A program made the translations under genes and the position numbers. The notes below the pieces were generated by a model. That model saw only the letters and a program-made list of their open reading frames with translations, searched no databases and was not told the origin of the DNA. Below, in pieces: positions 27,107 to 35,319 of a stretch of DNA of 64,000 nucleotides (position 1 is its first letter; each line of letters begins with the position of its first letter). Origin of the DNA: Pseudomonas nitroreducens (GTDB lineage Bacteria > Pseudomonadota > Gammaproteobacteria > Pseudomonadales > Pseudomonadaceae); NCBI RefSeq assembly GCF_024170165.1, contig NZ_JALJXP010000018.1, positions 62,001 through 126,000 on the forward strand, written 5' to 3'.

Positions 27107-27853
27107 CTAGGGGCGATACAGGTGCGCATGCCCCGCGCTGTACAACGACGAATCGGCAAAACCCTCCGCCCCCAGCACCTTGCCCACCAGGATCAGCGCC
27201 GTGCGCTTGAAGCCCTTGGCCTCTGCCCTGGGCAGGATGTCACCGAGGGTGCCGGTGACCTGGTCCTGGTCCGGCCAGCTGGCGCGATGGATCACCGCGA
27301 TGGGGCAGTCCGCGCCGTAGTGCGGCAACAGTTCGGCGACGATACTCGCCAGCTGACCGACGCCCAGGTGAATGGCCAGGGTCGCGCGGTGCTGCGCCAG
27401 TTCCGCCAGCGACTCGCCTTCGGGCATACGTGTTCTGCTCGCATAGCGGGTCAGGATCAGCGTCTGGGAAATATCCGGCAGGGTCAGTTCGCAGCCGAGA
27501 ATCGCCGCGCAGGCGGAAGTCGCGGTGACGCCGGGGACGATCTCGTAGGCGATGCCCCGTTCGCGCAAGTGGCGGATCTGCTCGCCGATGGCGCCGTAAA
27601 GCGAGGGATCGCCGGAGTGCACCCGCGCGACGTCCTTGCCCTCCGCGTGGGCCTGCGCCAGCAGCGCGACGATCTCGTCCAGGTTCAGTTCGGCGGTATT
27701 CACCACGCGCTCGGCGCTATGCCCTTCCAGCACGGCCGGCGGTACCAGCGAACCGGCGTAGAGAATGACCGGGCAGGTACGGATCAGCCGCTGGCCCTTG
27801 ACCGTGATGAGTTCGGGATCGCCGGGACCGGCGCCAATGAAATAGACCGTCAT
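27107..27853 (-). CDS. cobM: Precorrin-4 C11-methyltransferase
   Basis: The 248-residue SAM-dependent tetrapyrrole methylase acts at C11 in aerobic cobalamin synthesis. It has VYFIGAGPGDPELITVKG at the N-terminus, the ARVHSGDPSLYGAIGEQ motif and YEIVPGVTATSACAA. All are family hallmarks. Its start overlaps the stop of cobE (ATGA at 27850-27853). It is the last gene of the leftward cbtB-cbtA-cobE-cobM block, which begins with a cobalamin riboswitch. Confidence 0.95.
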   Translation of the reverse strand: MTVYFIGAGPGDPELITVKGQRLIRTCPVILYAGSLVPPAVLEGHSAERVVNTAELNLDEIVALLAQAHAEGKDVARVHSGDPSLYGAIGEQIRHLRERGIAYEIVPGVTATSACAAILGCELTLPDISQTLILTRYASRTRMPEGESLAELAQHRATLAIHLGVGQLASIVAELLPHYGADCPIAVIHRASWPDQDQVTGTLGDILPRAEAKGFKRTALILVGKVLGAEGFADSSLYSAGHAHLYRP

Positions 27854-28266
27854 GACGGCTCCTGTGCGGATTCGACGGGAATGAAGGCGAGTGCGCAGGT
27901 AGCTTGATCGCTGCGTCGTTTGCCCACCAGCAGGCGTGACGGCGCACCACCTTGCACCTCGGCCTGCAGCAATGCGGCGGCTTCGGCCACGCTCGCGCTG
28001 CCGGTGGCCGCGCGCACGGTTTCGGAAGGGTCACCCAGGCGCTTCTCGCAGGTCGCCAGCTGTTGCGGCGTGAACAGCGCCAGCGGCAGATCGAGGGCGG
28101 CGGCCAGGGCGGTCAACCCCTCTTCGTCAGCCTTCAGCGTGGCGCTGGCCAGCGCGGTGAGGCTCGACTCGTCGAGCCCTGCTTCGGCCAAGGTAGCTCG
28201 CAGCAGCGCGCGCAATTCCTCCAGAGGGCAGCCCCGGCGGCAACCGAGGCCGGCAACCAGCGTCAT
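27850..28266 (-). CDS. cobE: CobE / CbiG C-terminal domain protein
   Basis: The 138-residue protein begins LVAGLGCRRGCPLEELRALL and includes ASATLKADEEGLTALAAAL and LPLALFTPQQL, matching the CobE/CbiG C-terminal family of cobalamin synthesis. The rest of a CbiG-like protein is fused to CobJ about 17 kb away. A strong AAGGAG site precedes ATG 28266, only 20 bp after the terminator-like hairpin that follows cbtA. Confidence 0.88.
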   Translation of the reverse strand: MTLVAGLGCRRGCPLEELRALLRATLAEAGLDESSLTALASATLKADEEGLTALAAALDLPLALFTPQQLATCEKRLGDPSETVRAATGSASVAEAAALLQAEVQGGAPSRLLVGKRRSDQATCALAFIPVESAQEPS

Positions 28267-28285
28267 GCTCGCTCTCCTTGCAGAT

Positions 28286-28326
28286 CAAAATAAAAACCCC
28301 GCAGGCGGCCGGGCCGGCTGCGGGGT
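28286..28326 (-). terminator. Terminator-like hairpin between cbtA and cobE
   Basis: On the minus strand ACCCCGCAGCCGGCC pairs with GGCCGCCTGCGGGGT around a short loop, followed by TTTTTATTTTG. It lies 17 bp after the cbtA stop and 20 bp before the cobE start, so it must be read through at least partly for cobE-cobM to be expressed from upstream. Confidence 0.85.
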
Positions 28327-28342
28327 CGAGCATAGCGGCGAA

Positions 28343-29053
28343 TCAGGTCGACGGCGCGAAGCGGCGGAACAGCCAGGCGGCGACCAGGCCCAGGGCTGCC
28401 CAGAACACGGCATTGGTGACCAGCGAGGCGACGATGAACTCGTGGGCGATGCTTTCCGGCGCCAGGCTGGAATGCACTTCCGGCTGCGGCGCGCCGATCA
28501 CGTGGGGCACGACCAGCAGTGCCAGGCCGACGATGCGCAGCGCCCAGTGGCGGCCGAACACCAGCAGCGCGAGGCCGGCGGCGGTGGCGGCAGCGGTGCC
28601 GATCCACCAGGTCTGCCGCAGGCTCAGGTCGGCGGCAGCGGTGCCGGGGACTTCCGGCGGCAGGCCGAGGGATGGCGCGAGGGTGAACACGGCGAAACCG
28701 GCCAGGCCCCAGAGCAGGCCTTCGGACGTCCTGCCCGGCTCGCGCAGGGTGAACAGGCCGGCCAGCATCAGCGCGAAGCCCACCGCGACCACCAGGTTGC
28801 CGCCGGTGGTGGAGAGGATGCGCTGCCAGCCGTCTTCCGGCTCCCAGGCTTGCGCATCATGGTGATGGCCGGCGGCGGCGCCATCGGCATGCTCGTGGGC
28901 GTGCTCCTCGACCAGCGCGACGGCCGGCTCGGCCTTCTCGTAGGTTTCCGCTTTCAGAATCAGCGGGGAAACCCACAGCAGCTGGACCACGGTCAGCACC
29001 AGCGCGGCAATCAGACCGGCGAAACCGGCGGTCTGGGCAATACGTTTGATCAT
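28343..29053 (-). CDS. cbtA: Cobalt transporter membrane subunit CbtA
   Basis: The 236-residue membrane protein starts MIKRIAQTAGFAGLIAALVL. It has about five to six transmembrane segments, with a histidine-rich loop at roughly residues 50-68 (EEHAHEHADGAAAGHHHDA) suited to cobalt binding. CbtA works with CbtB in B12-regulated cobalt uptake. ATG 29053 is used; the longer frame would run into an intergenic repeat. A 164-bp gap containing that repeat separates it from cbtB. Confidence 0.92.
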   Translation of the reverse strand: MIKRIAQTAGFAGLIAALVLTVVQLLWVSPLILKAETYEKAEPAVALVEEHAHEHADGAAAGHHHDAQAWEPEDGWQRILSTTGGNLVVAVGFALMLAGLFTLREPGRTSEGLLWGLAGFAVFTLAPSLGLPPEVPGTAAADLSLRQTWWIGTAAATAAGLALLVFGRHWALRIVGLALLVVPHVIGAPQPEVHSSLAPESIAHEFIVASLVTNAVFWAALGLVAAWLFRRFAPST

Positions 29054-29091
29054 GAGTTCTTTCCTTTTCCTTCTCCGAGCCATCGAATCGA

Positions 29092-29206
29092 GCGAGCTAG
29101 AGCCAGGCAAGGCGGAGGATCGCCAGGGACGCGGAGTGGACTGCTGTCCATGAGCAGTCCACGGCGATTCTCCAACGCAGCCTGGCCGACGCGCAGCCGA
29201 TCGAAC
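29092..29206 (-). repeat. ~115 bp hairpin repeat, copy 1 (between cbtB and cbtA)
   Basis: A nested dyad: outer arms GCCAGGC (29102-29108) and GCCTGGC (29180-29186), middle arms GGAGGATCGCC and GGCGATTCTCC, and inner arms GTGGACTGCT (29136-29145) and AGCAGTCCAC (29153-29162). The reverse complement recurs at 29989-30103 with about 90% identity by eye. Confidence 0.85.
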
Positions 29207-29217
29207 TCAGAACCGCA

Positions 29218-29406
29218 TCAGTGGCAGGGGAAGCCTGCGCTATGGCGAGTATCGTGGGCGGCGTTGTGCACCGCGTCGATGTGCGAGAAGCCGGCGAAAT
29301 ACACCAGCAGCGCACCGAGCAGGCTGGCGCCGACGGCCAGGCTGATGCGCTTGGAAAGGGGGATGGAGGTGCTCGACGCCTGTTGCGTCAGGATGCTGCT
29401 GGACAT
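29218..29406 (-). CDS. cbtB: Cobalt transporter small subunit CbtB
   Basis: The 62-residue single-span membrane protein has hydrophobic helix ISLAVGASLLGALLVYFAGF and the family-defining C-terminal histidine motif (FSHIDAVHNAAHDTRHSAGF then PCH). ATG 29404-29406 gives MSSSILTQQ. It is the first gene after the leftward cobalamin riboswitch, so cobalt import should shut off when B12 is plentiful. Confidence 0.92.
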   Translation of the reverse strand: MSSSILTQQASSTSIPLSKRISLAVGASLLGALLVYFAGFSHIDAVHNAAHDTRHSAGFPCH

Positions 29407-29514
29407 GAACGTTCCCTCTGAAAAGAGTGAGAACGCAGAGGTTGAACGCATTCGAACGCGCCGGATCGGTCGCGCCACGGCCTGCGCCCGCCCACCGCGG
29501 GTTGCCAAAATGTG

Positions 29515-29695
29515 AGGATTCCAGGCCGGTCTCCGGGCTTGCGACGCCGGCGAGAGACTCTCGCCGGACGGGTCAGCCTTCCCATGCCTTGGCACAGTGG
29601 CTACTGACGACCCTCGATGCGCTTACCGTTGCGGGGGCAGCGCCGGACTGGTCCTTGCGGACGCACCGGCTTCCCGTTTCACCTCGCGCGCGTCG
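29515..29695 (-). ncRNA. Cobalamin riboswitch upstream of cbtB
   Basis: The minus strand carries GTGAAACGGGAAGCCGGTGC, then GCTGCCCCCGCAACGGTAAG, and the B12-box-like CCCGGAGACCGGCCTGGA near 29521-29538. These are the conserved blocks of the class I cobalamin riboswitch. It ends about 110 bp before cbtB. It is oriented back to back with a second copy at 29805-29985. Confidence 0.95.
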
Positions 29696-29804
29696 GCGCG
29701 AGACACCTGAAACCGCGCTAGCTGACCACGGTCGTCCCGCAGCGTCAACTGTGCAGCAACCGATCCCCGGCGATTGACCGCCCCGGCCACGCTGCGTAGC
29801 CTTC

Positions 29805-29985
29805 CCCCCTTCGAGGTTCTCCGGCGCTGGCCGGAGCTAAGAGGGAACGTGGAAATCTTCGGATGCGCCACGGCTGCCCCCGCAACTGTGAACAGCCTGT
29901 CTCTTCACGCGCCACTGCCGATTCGGGCGGGAAGGCGAAGAGACGATAGAGGGCTGTGAGCCAGGAGACCTGCCTCGTGACGGGT
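29805..29985 (+). ncRNA. Cobalamin riboswitch upstream of cobW
   Basis: The plus strand shows AGAGGGAACGTGG, GGCTGCCCCCGCAACTGTGA and the perfect B12 box AGCCAGGAGACCTGCC (29959-29974). It leads to cobW, whose start is 242 bp further on, with a hairpin repeat in between. Confidence 0.96.
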
Positions 29986-29988
29986 TTT

Positions 29989-30103
29989 CGATCTGCTGCG
30001 CGTCGGCCATGCTGCGTTGGAGGATCGCCGTGGACTGCTCATTGACTACAGTCAACTCCGCGTCCCCAGCGACCCTCCGCCTTGCCTGGCTCTAGCTCGC
30101 GAG
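29989..30103 (+). repeat. ~115 bp hairpin repeat, copy 2 (between riboswitch and cobW)
   Basis: This is the inverse of the copy at 29092-29206. It keeps GGAGGATCGCC and GTGGACTGCT, but the inner partner arm has drifted (ACAGTCAAC), so this hairpin is weaker. It starts within a few bases of the end of the cobW riboswitch. Confidence 0.85.
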
Positions 30104-30226
30104 ATCCAGAACTGGTTCGTTATCAACAGACAACCGGGCGGGGTGATCCGGTGGCGACCTTCGTTGCGCGGCGAACCCGCGCGCGCGCCCTTCATCCGCC
30201 CTCCCAATTTCGCTTGCGAGGCGCGC

Positions 30227-31279
30227 ATGAAAACCCTGGCCAAACTCCCCGTCACCATCGTCACCGGCTTCCTCGGTGCCGGCAAGACCACCCTGCTCCG
30301 CCACATGCTCGATAACGCCGAAGGCCGCCGCATCGCGGTGATCGTCAACGAGTTCGGTGAGCTGGGCATCGACGGCGAAATCCTCAAGCAGTGCTCCATC
30401 GGTTGCAGCGAAGAAGAAGCGGTCGGCCGCGTCTTCGAGCTGGCCAACGGCTGCCTGTGCTGCACCGTGCAGGAAGAGTTCTTCCCGGTGATGCGCGAGC
30501 TGGTGGCGCGCCGTGGCGACCTCGACCAGATCCTCATCGAGACTTCCGGTCTGGCCCTGCCCAAGCCGCTGGTGCAGGCCTTCCAGTGGCCGGAAATCCG
30601 CAACGCCTGCACCGTCGACGCGGTGATCACCGTAGTCGACAGCCCGGCCGTGGCCGCCGGCACCTTCGCCGCCCACCCCGAGCAGGTGGACGAGCAGCGC
30701 AAGCAGGACCCGAACCTGGACCACGAATCGCCGCTGCACGAACTCTTCGAAGACCAGCTGGCCAGTGCCGACCTGGTGGTGCTGAACAAGGCCGACCTGC
30801 TCGACGCCGAAGCGCTGGCCCGCGTGCGCGCGGAAGTTGCCGAGGAGCTGCCGCCAGCGGTGAAGATCGTCGAAGCCAACTCCGGCCAGCTGCCGCTCTC
30901 GGTGCTGCTGGGGCTGAACGCCGAGGCCGAACTGCACATCGACAGCCGCCCGACCCACCACGACCACGAAGGCCATGAAGATCATGACCACGACGAATTC
31001 GACTCCTTCCATGTCGACCTGCCGGAAGTGGAAGAGCGCGCCCTGCTCGATGCACTGAACGCGCTGGTCGAGCGCCACGCCGTGCTGCGCATCAAGGGCT
31101 TCGTCGCCATCCCCGGCAAGCCCATGCGCCTGCTGGTACAGGGCGTCGGCAAGCGCTTCGACAAACACTTCGACCGCGCCTGGCGCAGCGACGAAACCCG
31201 CGGCACCCGCCTGGTGGTGATCGGTCAGGAACTGGACCAGGCCACCATCGCCAACGAGCTGCGTACCGCCCTGGCGTAA
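30227..31279 (+). CDS. cobW: CobW GTPase, cobalt-delivery metallochaperone
   Basis: The 350-residue G3E GTPase has Walker A GFLGAGKTTLL at residues 14-24, the metal-binding NGCLCCTVQEEF (CxCC), GTPase motif VVLNKADLL, and a histidine/aspartate-rich loop (HHDHEGHEDHDHDE) at about residues 245-258. CobW is thought to deliver cobalt for cobalamin synthesis. ATG 30227 has a GAGG site; the longer frame runs back through the repeat. It lies downstream of a cobalamin riboswitch and 93 bp before cobN. Confidence 0.95.
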   Translation: MKTLAKLPVTIVTGFLGAGKTTLLRHMLDNAEGRRIAVIVNEFGELGIDGEILKQCSIGCSEEEAVGRVFELANGCLCCTVQEEFFPVMRELVARRGDLDQILIETSGLALPKPLVQAFQWPEIRNACTVDAVITVVDSPAVAAGTFAAHPEQVDEQRKQDPNLDHESPLHELFEDQLASADLVVLNKADLLDAEALARVRAEVAEELPPAVKIVEANSGQLPLSVLLGLNAEAELHIDSRPTHHDHEGHEDHDHDEFDSFHVDLPEVEERALLDALNALVERHAVLRIKGFVAIPGKPMRLLVQGVGKRFDKHFDRAWRSDETRGTRLVVIGQELDQATIANELRTALA

Positions 31280-31307
31280 CGCAACGCTACCCGCAAACGC
31301 CGAACTG

Positions 31308-31346
31308 CCCCCTCTCCCTTCAGGGAGAGGGCTGGGGAGAGGGTGT
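31308..31346. repeat. CCCTCTCCC hairpin repeat
   Basis: CCCTCTCCCTTCAGGGAGAGGG, followed by CTGGGGAGAGGGTG, forms a stem between cobW and cobN. Related units occur at 49128-49163 and 49250-49300. Confidence 0.75.
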
Positions 31347-31372
31347 TACCACCGAGCGACAAGGCCCGATCC

Positions 31373-34300
31373 ATGCACCTGCTGCGCACCCAACCCGGCG
31401 GCTTCGTCCCCGACGACGGCATCGCCCACCTGGCCCAGACGCCCGCCGAACTGGTGATCCTCTGCAGCGGCGATTCACACCTGGCGCTGCTCGCCGAGGC
31501 CGCCCGCGAGCTGCCGGAGGACTACCCGAGCCTGCGCCTGGCCAACCCCATGCAGCTGCAGAACCACGCCTCGGTGGACCTCTACGTCGACGAGGTGCTG
31601 CAGCACGCCAAGGTCATCCTGATCTCGGTGCACGGCGGCGTCGGTTACTGGCGCTACGGCATGGAGCAACTGGCGGCGCTGGCCGAGCGCGGCGTCACGC
31701 TGATCGCGGTACCCGGTGACGACAAGCCCGACCCCGAACTCGCCGCCCTGTGCAGCGTCCCCCCGCAGGATGCCGAGCGCCTCTGGCAGTACCTGCGCCA
31801 GGGCGGCATGGACAACGCCCGGCAGTTCTTCGCCTGCCTGGCCAACCGTCATCTGCAACGCGACTACGCCTGGAGTGAACCCCGCACGCTGCCGCGCGTG
31901 GCGGTCTATCACCCCCTGCTTGGTAGTTGCGGGCTCGGCAGTTGCGACCTCGCCCGCTGGCAGGCCGACTGGAACCCCGAGTGCCCGGTCGCCGCGCTGC
32001 TGTTCTATCGCACCCACCTGCAGGCGGCGAACACCGGTTTCATCGACACCTTCTGCGAACGCCTGCAGGCCCTGGGCATCAACCCTTTGCCCATCGCCGT
32101 GGCCAGTCTCAAGGAAGCCACCTGCCTGGAGGCAGTGGAAAGCCTGCTGGATAGCGCCGACGCCGAGCTGATCATCAACACCACCGGCTTCGCCCAGTCG
32201 AACCCCGAAGCACCGCAGGAGCGGCCCTTCAGACGCGACGTGCCGGTGCTGCAAGCCATCTGCTCGCTGGACAACTTCGACCTCTGGCGCGCCAACCCGC
32301 AGGGCCTCGGCCCACGCGACCTGGCCATGCACATCGCGCTGCCGGAGCTGGACGGCCGCATCATCACCCGGCCGATCAGCTTCAAGGGCCTGGCCTGGCG
32401 CAGCGAGCGCAGCCAGAGCGACGTGGTCTGCTACCTGCCGCACCTGCCGGGGATGGACTTCATCGCCGAGCTGGCGCGACGCTGGATGCTGCTCGCGCGC
32501 AAGGCCAACGCCGACAAGCGCGTGGCGCTGATCCTGGCCAATTACCCGACCCGCGACGGGCGCATCGGCAACGGTGTCGGTCTCGACACGCCGGCGGCCG
32601 CGCTGAACATCCTGCGCGCGCTGGAGAGTCAGGGTTATCCCGTCGCCGGCCTGCCCGAATCCGGCACCACGCTGATCCAGCAACTGCTCGGCGGCGTCAG
32701 CAACGACCTCGACAGCCTCGACCTGCGCCCCTGCGCGCAGAGCCTGGCGCTGGACGACTACCTCGCCTGCTTCGCGCGCCTGCCCGAAGCCAACCAGCAA
32801 GCCGTGCGCGAACGCTGGGGCGAGCCACAACAGGACCCGATGTTCCGCAGCGGCCGCCTGATGGTCGCCGGCCTGCGCCTGGGCCTCGGCTTCGTCGGCA
32901 TCCAGCCGGCGCGCGGCTACCAGCTCGACGCCGCGGCGATCTACCACGACCCGTCGCTGGTGCCGCCCCACGGCTACCTCGCCTTCTACTTCTGGCTGCG
33001 CGAGGTGTTCGGCGCCGACGCGGTGATCCACGTCGGCAAGCACGGCAACCTCGAATGGCTGCCAGGCAAGGGCGTCGGGCTCTCCGAGGAGTGCTGGCCG
33101 GACGCGATCCTCGGCGCGCTGCCGAACCTCTACCCGTTCATCGTCAACGACCCCGGCGAAGGTGCGCAGGCCAAGCGCCGGGCCCAGGCGGTGATCATCG
33201 ACCACCTGATGCCGCCGCTGACCCGTGCGGAAAACTACGGCCCGCTGCGCGACCTCGAACGCCTGGCCGACGAGTACTACGACGCCTCCCTGCTCGACCC
33301 GCGCCGCGCCACCGAGCTGCGCGGCGACATCCTCGCGCTGGTGCGCGAAACCTCGCTGGACCGCGAGCTGGGTCTGCAACTGAGCGACGATGCGGAGAGC
33401 TGGCTGCCGCAACTGGACGCCTACCTCTGCGACCTCAAGGAATCGCAGATTCGCGACGGCCTGCATGTGTTCGGCGAGTCGCCCGCAGGCGAGTTGCGCC
33501 GCGACACGCTGCTGTCATTGGTGCGCCTTCCGCGTGGAGATGGTCGTGGTGGCAACGCCAGCCTGCTGCGCGCGCTGAGCGAGGACCTGCAGCTGGGGCG
33601 CGACCCGCTCGACGAAGCCTTCGCCGAGGCCTGGGAAGGTCCGCGTCCGGACGCGCTGCTCGCGGTGAGCGACGAGCCCTGGCGCAGCAACGGCGACACC
33701 CGCGAGCGCCTGGAGCTGTTTGCCCTGCGCCTGATCGACGGCTCGGTCAGCGCCCCCGGCAGCGCCAGCGCGGCGGTCCTCGCGCAACTGCACCAGCAGA
33801 TCGCCCCGACCCTGGACGCCTGTGGCGCCAGCGAAATCGCTCACCTGCTCGCCAGTCTCGACGGCCGCTTCGTCCCGCCCGGCCCCAGCGGCGCGCCCAG
33901 TCGCGGGCGGGTCGACGTGCTGCCCACCGGGCGCAACTTCTTCACCGTGGATGTGCGCAACCTGCCCACGCCCACCGCCTTCCGCCTGGGGTTCCAGTCG
34001 GCCAGCCGGTTGCTCGAACGCCACCTGCAGGACCACGGCGACCACCTGCGCCAGCTCGGCCTGTCGGTGTGGGGCACCGCGACCATGCGCACCGGCGGCG
34101 ACGACATCGCCCAGGCCCTGGCGCTGCTCGGCGTGCGCCCGGTGTGGCAGGCCGGCAGCCAGCGCGTGGAAGATTTCGAGATCCTGCCAATCACCCTGCT
34201 CGACCGCCCGCGGGTCGACGTCACGCTGCGCGTCTCGGGCTTCTTCCGCGATGCCTTCGCCAACCTGATCCGGCTGTTCGACGCCGCCGTGCAGGCGATT

Positions 34301-35119
34301 GCCGCGCTGGACGAGCCGGACGACCTGAACCCGCTGGCCGCACGCGTGCGGGCCGACCAATCACGTTTGCAATCCGAGGGACTGGAACTGGATGAAGCCC
34401 GCCGCCAGGCCGGCTGGCGCATCTTCGGCGCCCAGCCCGGTGCGTACGGCGCCGGCGTGCAGGGCGTGATCGAATCACGCCAGTGGGACAGCCGCGCCGA
34501 TCTTGCCGAGGCCTACCTGAACTGGGGCGGCTACGCCTACGGCGCCAGCGACGACGGTACCCCGGCGCGCGCACGCTTCGCCCAGCGCCTGTCCGGCCTG
34601 CAGGCAGTGCTGCACAACCAGGACAACCGCGAGCACGACATCCTCGATTCCAACGACTACTACCAGTTCCAGGGCGGCATGCTCGCCGCCGCCGAGGTCA
34701 TCCAGGGCCAATCGCTGGCCAGCTACCACGGCGACCACAGCCAGCCGGACAACCCGCGCATCCGCACCCTGAAGGAAGAACTCGGCCGCGTGGTGCGCGC
34801 CCGCGCGGTGAACCCGAAATGGATCGCCGGCATGAAGCGCCACGGCTACAAGGGCGCCTTCGAACTGGCCGCGACGGTGGACTACCTGTTCGCCTTCGAC
34901 GCCACCAGCGAGCTGGTGGACGACCACCAGTACCGCCTGCTGGCAGACGCCTACCTGCTGGACGACGACACCCGCGAATTCATCCGCCAGCACAACCCCG
35001 AAGCCCTGCGCGACATCGCCGAACGCCTGGTGGAAGCCCAGCAACGCGGGTTGTGGGAAGAGCCGGGGGAATACCGCGAGGCGCTGGAGAATCTGCTGGT
35101 GAACAGCGAGGAGCAGTGA
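31373..35119 (+). CDS. cobN: Cobaltochelatase subunit CobN
   Basis: The 1248-residue large subunit of the ATP-dependent cobalt chelatase inserts cobalt into hydrogenobyrinic acid a,c-diamide. It starts MHLLRTQPGGFVPDDGIAHL and carries the CobN/ChlH-type segments DAVIHVGKHGNLEWLPGKGVGLS, QVLHNQDNREHD-like and GYKGAFELAATVDYLFAFDA. ATG 31373 is preceded by AAGG; an ATG 30 bp earlier would overlap the repeat. It is probably co-transcribed with cobW under B12 control. The AAA and VWA partner subunits lie at 37007-38685. Confidence 0.95.
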   Translation: MHLLRTQPGGFVPDDGIAHLAQTPAELVILCSGDSHLALLAEAARELPEDYPSLRLANPMQLQNHASVDLYVDEVLQHAKVILISVHGGVGYWRYGMEQLAALAERGVTLIAVPGDDKPDPELAALCSVPPQDAERLWQYLRQGGMDNARQFFACLANRHLQRDYAWSEPRTLPRVAVYHPLLGSCGLGSCDLARWQADWNPECPVAALLFYRTHLQAANTGFIDTFCERLQALGINPLPIAVASLKEATCLEAVESLLDSADAELIINTTGFAQSNPEAPQERPFRRDVPVLQAICSLDNFDLWRANPQGLGPRDLAMHIALPELDGRIITRPISFKGLAWRSERSQSDVVCYLPHLPGMDFIAELARRWMLLARKANADKRVALILANYPTRDGRIGNGVGLDTPAAALNILRALESQGYPVAGLPESGTTLIQQLLGGVSNDLDSLDLRPCAQSLALDDYLACFARLPEANQQAVRERWGEPQQDPMFRSGRLMVAGLRLGLGFVGIQPARGYQLDAAAIYHDPSLVPPHGYLAFYFWLREVFGADAVIHVGKHGNLEWLPGKGVGLSEECWPDAILGALPNLYPFIVNDPGEGAQAKRRAQAVIIDHLMPPLTRAENYGPLRDLERLADEYYDASLLDPRRATELRGDILALVRETSLDRELGLQLSDDAESWLPQLDAYLCDLKESQIRDGLHVFGESPAGELRRDTLLSLVRLPRGDGRGGNASLLRALSEDLQLGRDPLDEAFAEAWEGPRPDALLAVSDEPWRSNGDTRERLELFALRLIDGSVSAPGSASAAVLAQLHQQIAPTLDACGASEIAHLLASLDGRFVPPGPSGAPSRGRVDVLPTGRNFFTVDVRNLPTPTAFRLGFQSASRLLERHLQDHGDHLRQLGLSVWGTATMRTGGDDIAQALALLGVRPVWQAGSQRVEDFEILPITLLDRPRVDVTLRVSGFFRDAFANLIRLFDAAVQAIAALDEPDDLNPLAARVRADQSRLQSEGLELDEARRQAGWRIFGAQPGAYGAGVQGVIESRQWDSRADLAEAYLNWGGYAYGASDDGTPARARFAQRLSGLQAVLHNQDNREHDILDSNDYYQFQGGMLAAAEVIQGQSLASYHGDHSQPDNPRIRTLKEELGRVVRARAVNPKWIAGMKRHGYKGAFELAATVDYLFAFDATSELVDDHQYRLLADAYLLDDDTREFIRQHNPEALRDIAERLVEAQQRGLWEEPGEYREALENLLVNSEEQ

Positions 35120-35133
35120 GGTATTTCCAACTT

Positions 35134-35206
35134 GCGTAGGAGCGGACTTCGTCCGCGATGGTGTCCAGCTCGATGCAGACCTATCGCGGACAGAGTCCGC
35201 TCCTGC
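35134..35206. repeat. REP-like pair (GGACTTCGTCCGCG type)
   Basis: GCGTAGGAGCGGACTTCGTC and the inverse GACAGAGTCCGCTCCTGCG are separated by about 34 bp between the convergent cobN and DAHP synthase genes. It is adjacent to a second pair at 35238-35309. Confidence 0.8.
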
Positions 35207-35237
35207 GTCTCCATCGAATACGGTGTGACGGGTTTGC

Positions 35238-35309
35238 GTGTAGGAGCGAGCTTGCTCGCGAACATTGCCCCGCAGCGGAGGCGGGTTCGCGAGCAAGCTC
35301 GCTCCTACG
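35238..35309. repeat. REP-like pair (GAGCTTGCTCGCGAAC type)
   Basis: GTGTAGGAGCGAGCTTGCTC and the inverse GAGCAAGCTCGCTCCTACG share arms with the copy at 27009-27087. Together with the preceding pair this fills the space between cobN and the DAHP synthase gene. Confidence 0.85.
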
Positions 35310-35319
35310 AAAGGCAGGC

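Noticed and set aside
29092-29206. The 115-bp repeat as an insertion sequence remnant
   Set aside because: It has no coding capacity and no visible target duplication, so I only call it a hairpin repeat.
31475-33466. A 663-codon frame antisense to cobN
   Set aside because: Same shadow pattern; cobN has clear family motifs throughout on the opposite strand.
27009-35309. CRISPR-like appearance of repeated hairpins
   Set aside because: The units are inverted, irregularly spaced by kilobases and have no uniform spacers; no cas genes are present.
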